In this document: positions 58,493 through 64,000 of the stretch, one piece after another
How positions within the stretch are numbered: position 1 is the stretch's first letter
Layout of the letters: each line of letters starts with the position of its first letter
NCBI RefSeq assembly: GCF_004154955.1
Contig: NZ_CP011524.1
Location: 372,001 to 436,000, forward strand
Origin: Intestinimonas butyriciproducens
GTDB taxonomy: Bacteria; Bacillota; Clostridia; Oscillospirales; Oscillospiraceae
Direction: 5' to 3'
DNA: 64,000 nucleotides
The notes under the pieces: generated by a model
What the model was told of the DNA's origin: nothing
What the model saw: only the letters and a program-made list of their open reading frames with translations
The model's database searches: none
Made by a program: the position numbers and the translations under genes

Positions 58493-60324
58493 CAGCGACC
58501 ACCTGCCGTTCCGAAGAGTTTCTCCTTGTAGGCCGGGGCGTGAACCTCCAGCAGATATCGTTCATTGCCGCACTTGTACAGGCAGACGCCGCGCTGGGGG
58601 AACTTGATGAGATTGTATTCCGACTCCTCCAGCTGGAGCATATCCATGTAGGACCGCTTGTCGATGGAGCCGGCATTGAACAGAAACTGGTGAGGCGGGA
58701 TGCTGAACAGGGGTTTGGTCATCTCACGGACGCCCTCCTGATCGAAGTCCTCCAGATTCTGACTGGCCAGCAGCATCGCCGATTCCTTCTTTCGCACACG
58801 CTTCAGACAATTTCGGATGTACTCGATGGCGGTGGGGTTGGACAGCCAGATATACAGCTCATCCAGAGCTGCCACGGTATTGCCCACGGTCAGGAGCTTA
58901 TCGGACATGAAGGACAGCACATTGAAGAGCATGGCGTTGCGGACATTTTTGGCGGCGCTGAGCATTCCCTTGACGCCGAACACCAGAAAACGGCTGGAGG
59001 TAATGTTGGTATGCCCGTTGAAGAACTGGGCGTCAGCGCCCTTGCACATGGAGTGCAGCCCCAGTAGCACCTCTTGCAGGAGCTTTTGGGTGTAGAGCTG
59101 GTGACGGTCGGCATCGTAGGTCTTGAATTCCTCCTCAATGAGATCGTAGAGGTCGGAGAGAATGGGATAGTCCTCCGGGCACATCCGGTTGAAGTTGGTG
59201 CGCTCGGTGATGCCGAACTTGCGATACAGCTTGGACAGCATGATCTCGATGGTGTCGATGTGGGCGTCGCTGAAATCCTTGTAGGCCCGGAAAAAGTCCT
59301 TGAGGAAGGAGATATGCTGCGCCAGAAGGGTGCTTTTGCGAAAGGCCTCCGGCGCGTCGGTGGCGTTGGGGTCTCCGCCGTCATCCCAGCACTTGGGTTC
59401 CAGCACATTGATGATATACTGCCCGGCCATCAGGTCTGCGAAGCAGCCGCCCACCGCCTCGCACATCTCCTGCTGTTCATGTTCGGCGTCCAGGCTGATG
59501 ACGGACTTGCCGGACTCCAGCAGATTCAGGATCAGCAGCTTCATCAGGTAGGACTTGCCCTGGCCGGAGTTGCCCAGGATCAGGATGTTGGCGGAGGTCT
59601 TGTCCTCGTCCCGCTGGTCGAAGTCCACCAGAATGTTGCTGCCGTATTTGTCTTTGCCGATGTAGAAGCCCTTGGAGTCCAGCTTGCCGGAGTAGTTGAA
59701 GGGATAGAGATTCGCCACGCTGGAGGCGGGCAGCACTCGTTCAAACTGGACGCCGAATGTGTTGTGGCCGCAGGGATTGACGCAGCGGAAGCCCTGCTGC
59801 TGACGGAGCAGGAGCTTATCCACATTCAGCTTGCTCCGCACCAGCTCCGTCAGCACATCGGTCTGGAGCAGCTTGAGGCTGTTGTAGTCGGATGCGGTCA
59901 GCTCGATGTACACAGCGCAGTGGAGCAGAGGCTCACGGTTGCGGTGCATGGTGGCCACCAGAGTCGCCACATCCTGCAGGTTGCTCTCAGCGGTGACCGT
60001 CTGCTGTAGGTCGTTGGTGTTGGAACTGTTCATGCGGTTCTTGTTGGCCGCATTTTGAATGATGCGCTTTTCCTCTGCCGGGGTGACCTGCCGGGTGTAG
60101 ATCCGCAGGGTGACGCCGTCCTTTTCTCCCAGATGGCGGAGAATAGCCTGCTCATCCGTGCTGGTCGGATATTCCCTGAGTGCCCACACACATCGGAAAG
60201 TGTTGCCGCAGATGAAATGATCCGGCATGAAGCTGACCCCAGAGGGGGCAATCATATCCAAAAAGGATTTGATGGACGCCTCCTCACGGCTCTGCGGAAC
60301 CGGTTTTTTCGCTTTCTTTGCCAA
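58492..60324 (-). CDS. VirB4-like conjugation ATPase
   Basis: The 610-residue ATPase powers the type IV secretion channel. Walker A G-N-S-G-Q-G-K-S at 251-258, a V-I-S-L-D-A-E-H strand and A-L-D-E-L-Y-I (Walker B) are visible. It begins with TTG at 60324; the AGGAGG ribosome site 8 nt upstream is buried in a 10-bp hairpin (60328-60357), which suggests controlled translation. Confidence 0.92.
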   Translation of the reverse strand: MAKKAKKPVPQSREEASIKSFLDMIAPSGVSFMPDHFICGNTFRCVWALREYPTSTDEQAILRHLGEKDGVTLRIYTRQVTPAEEKRIIQNAANKNRMNSSNTNDLQQTVTAESNLQDVATLVATMHRNREPLLHCAVYIELTASDYNSLKLLQTDVLTELVRSKLNVDKLLLRQQQGFRCVNPCGHNTFGVQFERVLPASSVANLYPFNYSGKLDSKGFYIGKDKYGSNILVDFDQRDEDKTSANILILGNSGQGKSYLMKLLILNLLESGKSVISLDAEHEQQEMCEAVGGCFADLMAGQYIINVLEPKCWDDGGDPNATDAPEAFRKSTLLAQHISFLKDFFRAYKDFSDAHIDTIEIMLSKLYRKFGITERTNFNRMCPEDYPILSDLYDLIEEEFKTYDADRHQLYTQKLLQEVLLGLHSMCKGADAQFFNGHTNITSSRFLVFGVKGMLSAAKNVRNAMLFNVLSFMSDKLLTVGNTVAALDELYIWLSNPTAIEYIRNCLKRVRKKESAMLLASQNLEDFDQEGVREMTKPLFSIPPHQFLFNAGSIDKRSYMDMLQLEESEYNLIKFPQRGVCLYKCGNERYLLEVHAPAYKEKLFGTAGGR

Positions 60325-60327
60325 AAT

Positions 60328-60357
60328 GGATGCCTCCTATTCTCCGTGGAGGCATCC
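60328..60357 (-). promoter_or_regulatory. Hairpin sequestering the virB4 ribosome site
   Basis: GGATGCCTCC (60328-60337) and GGAGGCATCC (60348-60357) form a perfect 10-bp stem with a 10-nt loop. On the minus strand the 3' arm contains the AGGAGG site used by the TTG start at 60324. A second GGCC-GTGGAG stem lies just upstream (60358-60385). Confidence 0.6.
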
Positions 60358-60400
60358 CGGCCATGGAGTGGAACACCTCCACGGCCTATGATGAATTGAT

Positions 60401-60982
60401 TTACTCGCCCACGATGACCCAGCGGTCCCCGTCGTAGTCCTCGAACTTCTCGGTGGTCACATTTTGCTCGAAATAAACGCCCAGCATCCGCTTGAGATCC
60501 TGCTCGGTGGCGCGGCGGGTGGTAAACCCATTGTCATTGATGCTCTGCTCAATGCGGCTGAGATACGGGAACACATCCGTTTCCTTTTCGCTTCGCAGCC
60601 GGATGATGATATAAAACTCCCGGCTGGATGCCATCAGCACCTGGATGCGATCCAAATGCTTGCTGTCCTGCTCCAGAAGCCGCCGGATGGCAGGAAGTTC
60701 CTCGCTGCCCATGCGCTCCTGATAGAAGTTTTTGTTTCGCTCAAAGGACTCCTTGGAGTTGAGGGCCAGCATCTCAATTTCCGCCTGCCCCTTGACCACA
60801 TTCAGCAGGGCGTAGATCCTGGCGCTGATGCTGGAATCGGACAGGACGCTGATGTTGGTGGGCTTGATGATAAAAAAGACCAGATCGCCCATGCGGGTGG
60901 CGATGCAATAGTCCTTGATGCCGTCGATCCCCATGAGCTGCCGGGTCGATTGCGCGGCATTCTCTTTTTTCTTTCTGCTCAT
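60401..60982 (-). CDS. Conjugation-operon protein upstream of VirB4
   Basis: The 193-residue soluble protein (M-S-R-K-K-K-E-N start) has no membrane segment. I-K-D-Y-C-I-A-T-R-M-G-D-L-V-F-F-I-I-K and Y-I-I-I-R-L-R-S-E-K resemble the N-terminal domain of VirB4/TrbE-type ATPases, so it may be a split-off VirB4 N-terminal part. AAAGGAGGAATGAAGCT gives the start; ATGA overlap with the gene upstream. Confidence 0.65.
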   Translation of the reverse strand: MSRKKKENAAQSTRQLMGIDGIKDYCIATRMGDLVFFIIKPTNISVLSDSSISARIYALLNVVKGQAEIEMLALNSKESFERNKNFYQERMGSEELPAIRRLLEQDSKHLDRIQVLMASSREFYIIIRLRSEKETDVFPYLSRIEQSINDNGFTTRRATEQDLKRMLGVYFEQNVTTEKFEDYDGDRWVIVGE

Positions 60983-61389
60983 AGCTTCATTCCTCCTTTG
61001 GGAAAGCAAGGCGGGAAAAAGCCGGTGCAGCGCATGGTGACACAGCAGGTCACCCGTCTGGGGTTCTGGCTGAACCAGTATTTTGCCCTGGCGTTCTTGG
61101 CGCTGTAGCAGAGGGACTTCTCGCACAGAAGGCCGCCCACATAGCTTTTCAGCAGGGCCCGCAGGCTGCGGAAGCCATAGTAATATCTGCCGTCCTGGCT
61201 GCGGCAGCTCCACTTGTTCTTGGCATCCTGCCAGAAGAAGGCGTTGCGGCACTCCCACCGCTTGCGCTTCCGGCTCCACCGGAGCGTCAGGGAGGCGGAC
61301 AGATCCCGCTCCTCGATTTCCGGCAGGCCGAAGTTTTCCTCATTGTCATAGAGTGTGTCGGCGTGGAACATATCACATTCTCCATTCAT
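60979..61389 (-). CDS. Conserved conjugation-operon protein, Trp/Tyr-rich
   Basis: The 136-residue basic protein has W-S-R-K-R-K-R-W-E-C-R-N-A-F-F-W-Q and a Cys-rich end (C-C-V-T-M-R-C). No membrane segment and no recognised family. Coupled to both neighbours by overlaps (17 bp upstream, 4 bp downstream). Confidence 0.55.
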   Translation of the reverse strand: MNGECDMFHADTLYDNEENFGLPEIEERDLSASLTLRWSRKRKRWECRNAFFWQDAKNKWSCRSQDGRYYYGFRSLRALLKSYVGGLLCEKSLCYSAKNARAKYWFSQNPRRVTCCVTMRCTGFFPPCFPKGGMKL

Positions 61390-61630
61390 AGAATTGCTGT
61401 TTGGTAATCAGGAAGGCCACTGCATACCGGATAAAATCCAGAATGCTCGTGCCGTCAAAACGGATGCTGAGGAAGGCATAGACTGCCGTCAGCACCAGCG
61501 GAATAAAAATTCCGGTCTGTGTCAGCGCCAGGATAGAGACCAAAAGCCCTACGCCAATGACGCCCACATCCCTGAGTTCCCAAAGCCACAGCATGGCCTT
61601 GGCAGTCAGATTGTCAGGGTAGATATACAG
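61373..61630 (-). CDS. Small PrgI/VirB3-like membrane protein, probable CTG start
   Basis: With a start at CTG 61630 the protein has 85 residues: L-Y-I-Y-P-D-N-L-T-A-K-A, then W-L-W-E-L-R-D-V, two membrane segments and F-I-R-Y-A-V-A-F-L-I-T-K-Q-Q. GGAGGTG lies 8 nt before the CTG, while ATG 61594 has no proper site and would cut the Y-P-D-N-L start that I recall as conserved in this family. It occupies the position of VirB3/PrgI-type inner-membrane subunits before VirB4. Confidence 0.65.
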   Translation of the reverse strand: MYIYPDNLTAKAMLWLWELRDVGVIGVGLLVSILALTQTGIFIPLVLTAVYAFLSIRFDGTSILDFIRYAVAFLITKQQFYEWRM

Positions 61631-61654
61631 GGTGGTTCACCTCCAAAAAACAAA

Positions 61655-61679
61655 CCGCCGGGGATATGCTCCCCAGCGG
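61655..61679 (-). terminator. Terminator or attenuator before the channel genes
   Basis: On the minus strand CCGCTGGGG pairs with CCCCGGCGG (9 bp with one G-U) and is followed by TTTGTTTTTT, which runs right into the GGAGGTG site of the next gene. It separates the RHH gene from the channel operon. Confidence 0.65.
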
Positions 61680-61693
61680 CCGGTGCGGCATAT

Positions 61694-62029
61694 TTATGCT
61701 TCGGTCATCTCGGCGGGCTGATTCTGCGCCTCGTACTCAGCCAGCGCCTGCTCGATAAGACCGATGACGAATTCTTTCTGCGTGATTTTTCTGCCGCGCT
61801 TTTTTTCTGCGGCAATGAAGTCCTTCAGCCGCTGATCCAGCTCCTCGGTGATCTTGAATGCGAGAGTCTTGGTTTCTGCCATAGTGATTCCTCCTCCTTC
61901 GAAGTGTTCTTTGAGTATCAGCTCCACATACTCGCCCAGAGTCTTGAGGCCAAGCTGTTCCTTTTCTGCCACAGCTCTGGCGTGCAGTTCTTCCGGGATC
62001 ATTCCGCAGAGATTCTTCTTTGCTTCCAT
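61694..62029 (-). CDS. Tandem ribbon-helix-helix protein
   Basis: The 111-residue product carries two RHH-like units in one chain: C-G-M-I-P-E-E-L-H-A-R-A ... Y-V-E-L-I-L, and M-A-E-T-K-T-L-A-F-K-I-T-E-E-L-D ... F-V-I-G-L-I-E-Q-A-L. Such proteins control transfer genes or bind oriT. Internal ATG 61882 could make the second unit alone. Followed by the terminator-like hairpin. Confidence 0.75.
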   Translation of the reverse strand: MEAKKNLCGMIPEELHARAVAEKEQLGLKTLGEYVELILKEHFEGGGITMAETKTLAFKITEELDQRLKDFIAAEKKRGRKITQKEFVIGLIEQALAEYEAQNQPAEMTEA

Positions 62030-62146
62030 GGGTTACTCCTTTCTCTGATTTTGTAAGCAAAGCATACTGCGCCCGGCGGCAAATAGCTATTCACAGAACC
62101 CAACGAAGAAGCAAGTTGCAAACGAAGCATAAGCAACAAGCCCGGC

Positions 62147-63760
62147 TCAGCCGGCGAGAAGCACCAGAGCAATGCCGAAAAGGACATAGTCCACGCATGG
62201 AATGGCCACGCTGTTGCCCAGCGCCTTATACCGGGAAGAGTCCGATGCGTTGGGAATGTCAGTCCAACCGTCCGGAAAACCTTGGAGCCTTTCACATTCC
62301 AGAGGTGTCAGCCTGCGGATGAGCCTTGGCTGATCTGTACCCTGCAGCACCAGATCCGTGGCATCCTTGTGCTGGCGTGCGCTTTGAGTGCTTGTTACCT
62401 CTCCATCTTTGAAAATGTCGACTCGCTGTCTGCTGAACACGGCATGGTGATCGGTGGCAGTCAACGTATAGGCGAGGTCTGCTTGGTATCCGATCCCATT
62501 GCCGCCGTTTTGAGGCTGCCGGTCAATAGCATTGCCGGTGATGCAAAATACAGTTTCTTGTTGCGCTGGTGGTGCATTGTTCCAAGCAGGGAGTTCAAAA
62601 GCAATCGGTGGAGGGTCATCAGAACTGGAATTTTCATCTACAACAAGCGGTTGGTTATTTCCGCCCATGCCGAATGTGGCGGATACTGTCTGTGCCGATT
62701 TGACAGGACCGCAGAAACGAGTATCTTGTCCATGGTTATCAAAAACCAGTGGCTGATGCCCGTGTTCCTGAGCTCGAAGCGTCCCTGTGATGTCCAAGCT
62801 GCACTCCATCACGCTACCGCCTTGGTCGTTCAGGCATAAGATGGATGGCATACAGTTTCCGCTGGCGCTGCCTTTCAAGGTGGGGGCAAGCTCCTCGCCG
62901 TAGCCGATGCTTCCGGCAGAGGCTCCTGCCCCGGCAGAGAAGCCAGCAGTCAGGACACAGGGATACCCCTGACCGGCCTGACCGCCGCCTGCACTCAGAG
63001 ATGTGTGCCGTTCCGGCGTCAGAAAACAATCGCCGTTGCCTTTGGCCACGACACCCTCCGCGATGAAAGTCTGCTGCTTCATTCCCGGCTGGGCGCCCAA
63101 CGCTCCGGCCACATCGTGCAGATCTCTGACCTCATCCCGCTGATTTGCGGCAAACGCAATCGGCTGGATAAGGCCATTGCGGCCAGTGGACATCCCGCAG
63201 TTCACGCCAAGGGTAGCCGCTACCGCACCGGTCAGATCACCGTTATAGCCATCAAAGCCCTCGATGGAGCCGTCCTTCTGGTCGGTGTGAGGAGGTTGCT
63301 GATTGTGAACCGAATCAGCCGGTGGAGCGACTCCTGACTGAATTTCAAGTGCCTGATTGAGCTTTCTGGGCAGTTCTTTCCCGCGTTCAAAGGCTCTGCG
63401 CAGGATGCCCAGGCAGGCTTTCCTGGTCAAATAATATTTGTCCGGCGGATCGTCCTGCAAAATCTGCGACAAGGAAGATTCTTTTTCTTCTCTGGGGGAC
63501 ACCCCAGTATTGAGCGTCAAGGCATCGCCACGCCAGGGAGAAATCAGTTCCCAGTAGAATTCGCCCAGCAGATTCCCAGCGCCCGGTGTCAGGTCGAGGG
63601 ACTGAAATACCACTGACTTTAATTCGGACGATCTCCTCGAGGACGATCCGGAAATCCTCTCCTTTTGGGGTTCCGCTGGAGAAGGCTCCTGGAACATTCT
63701 CCCACACCATAAATCGAGGTCGTATATAGAGAGCTGCTCGGCCTCGTTGTCTATCTGCAT
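62147..63760 (-). CDS. C5 methyltransferase C-terminal (target recognition) subunit, overlapping frame
   Basis: The 537-residue product starts M-Q-I-D-N-E-A-E-Q-L-S-I-Y-D, has a conserved middle S-S-L-S-Q-I-L-Q-D-D-P ... K-Y-Y-L-T-R-K-A-C-L-G-I-L-R-R-A, a variable repetitive region and a C5-methyltransferase C-terminus (L-T-P-L-E-C-E-R-L-Q-G-F-P-D-G-W, Y-K-A-L-G-N-S-V-A, motifs IX-X). AAAGGAGATGAGAG stands right before ATG 63760 although this lies inside the other subunit's gene. The two frames overlap by 374 bp. The region 62030-62146 downstream shows no gene. Confidence 0.7.
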   Translation of the reverse strand: MQIDNEAEQLSIYDLDLWCGRMFQEPSPAEPQKERISGSSSRRSSELKSVVFQSLDLTPGAGNLLGEFYWELISPWRGDALTLNTGVSPREEKESSLSQILQDDPPDKYYLTRKACLGILRRAFERGKELPRKLNQALEIQSGVAPPADSVHNQQPPHTDQKDGSIEGFDGYNGDLTGAVAATLGVNCGMSTGRNGLIQPIAFAANQRDEVRDLHDVAGALGAQPGMKQQTFIAEGVVAKGNGDCFLTPERHTSLSAGGGQAGQGYPCVLTAGFSAGAGASAGSIGYGEELAPTLKGSASGNCMPSILCLNDQGGSVMECSLDITGTLRAQEHGHQPLVFDNHGQDTRFCGPVKSAQTVSATFGMGGNNQPLVVDENSSSDDPPPIAFELPAWNNAPPAQQETVFCITGNAIDRQPQNGGNGIGYQADLAYTLTATDHHAVFSRQRVDIFKDGEVTSTQSARQHKDATDLVLQGTDQPRLIRRLTPLECERLQGFPDGWTDIPNASDSSRYKALGNSVAIPCVDYVLFGIALVLLAG

Positions 63761-64000
63761 CTCTCATCTCCTTTACGATTCTCACCTGTTCCATAAAAAG
63801 GCCGGAGCGTTCTCCGAAGATTCCGGCTCTCGCTCCGGCCACGGACAGATCCTGACAGGGAGAGCCGCCGCAGATGATATCCACCGGCGGCAGCTTTGCT
63901 CCGTCAAGCTTTGTGATGTCGCCCACATGTGCCATGTCAGGGAAGCGGATCTTTGTCACCTCAATGGGAAAGGCTTCGATCTCGCTTGCCCACACAGGTA
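63387..64000 (-). CDS. C5 DNA methyltransferase catalytic part (5' partial at window edge)
   Basis: The visible 204 residues hold motif IV G-G-S-P-C-Q-D-L-S (catalytic Cys), motif VI W-E-N-V-P-G-A-F and motif VIII Q-R-R-K-R-I-F-L-V-A-D-F of cytosine-5 methyltransferases. The frame is open through base 64000, with the AdoMet-binding motif I off the window. It stops at 63387, before motifs IX-X, which are supplied by the overlapping frame. Usually encoded near the RHH gene in such elements; it may protect the element from host restriction. Confidence 0.85.
   Translation of the reverse strand, partial: PVWASEIEAFPIEVTKIRFPDMAHVGDITKLDGAKLPPVDIICGGSPCQDLSVAGARAGIFGERSGLFMEQVRIVKEMRDADRQRGRAALYIRPRFMVWENVPGAFSSGTPKGEDFRIVLEEIVRIKVSGISVPRPDTGRWESAGRILLGTDFSLAWRCLDAQYWGVPQRRKRIFLVADFAGRSAGQILFDQESLPGHPAQSL

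Noticed and set aside
62147-64000. Reading the methyltransferase as one gene broken by a frameshift
   Set aside because: The second frame has its own strong ribosome site and ATG and protein-like sequence long before the first frame ends; natural overlap explains this better, though a frameshift is not excluded.

Overview
The window reads as chromosome of a Gram-positive gut anaerobe of the Oscillospiraceae type (Flavonifractor, Lawsonibacter or Oscillibacter-like). I infer this from the high GC content, the Shine-Dalgarno-led tightly packed genes, an SLH-domain surface protein, many Cys-lipobox lipoproteins, the zinc-ribbon/SPFH/TPM protein set and Clostridia-type conjugative elements. No tRNA, rRNA or CRISPR array was seen. 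Almost everything after 8.5 kb lies on the minus strand.

Layout. (1) 1-7 kb is a catabolic locus: TRAP transporter subunits DctQ and DctM, two DapA/NanA-type aldolases, a divergent FadR-family GntR regulator, a PfkB sugar kinase, a SIS-domain isomerase and an RbsD/FucU mutarotase. A transglutaminase-like gene follows (7.0-8.4 kb). Three direct repeats of one heptamer sit on the start of the aldolase promoter and a related palindrome sits in front of the regulator gene. (2) 8.6-20.2 kb is lower-GC mobile DNA: a GNAT/small-protein pair, a truncated DUF1016 gene, a low-molecular-weight phosphatase, a Bro-N protein, a metallophosphoesterase, a three-gene serine recombinase module, two XRE regulators, a Cys-rich KTR protein and a broken tyrosine integrase. 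(3) 20.3-34.7 kb is a long minus-strand cluster of envelope proteins: five lipoproteins, an SPFH protein with four zinc ribbons, an AIM24-like protein, a TPM-domain protein, a zinc-ribbon membrane protein and a pseudo-receiver. (4) 34.9-39.6 kb is a 1547-residue SLH-anchored surface protein. (5) 39.8-48.3 kb is a sensory block: a second pseudo-receiver, a NarL-type response regulator, a sensor kinase, a lipoprotein-headed membrane sensor, a zinc-ribbon protein, a membrane sensor ending directly in a LuxR HTH, and an orphan solute-binding lipoprotein. (6) 48.4-64 kb is the left part of an integrative conjugative element: SLOG protein, XRE and HTH regulators, VirD4/TraG, Toprim protein, MobP-type relaxase with Sel1 repeats, accessory RHH protein, NlpC/P60 hydrolase, VirB4 ATPase, small membrane proteins, and a C5 DNA methyltransferase encoded by two overlapping frames. 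It runs off the right edge.

The most interesting signal is regulatory. A 17-bp palindrome (CTACCCGCWGCGGGTAG, one copy with one change) occurs at three promoters, each time exactly 22 nt before a recognisable -10 hexamer, in front of the envelope operon (34.8 kb), a pseudo-receiver gene (40.3 kb) and the solute-binding-protein/LuxR-sensor operon (48.4 kb). It is therefore centred near -43, the usual place for a LuxR-type activator, and it ties regions 3 and 5 into one apparently undescribed regulon. A second operator-like element (GGATAC, 22 nt, GTATCC) occurs before the two sensory operons.
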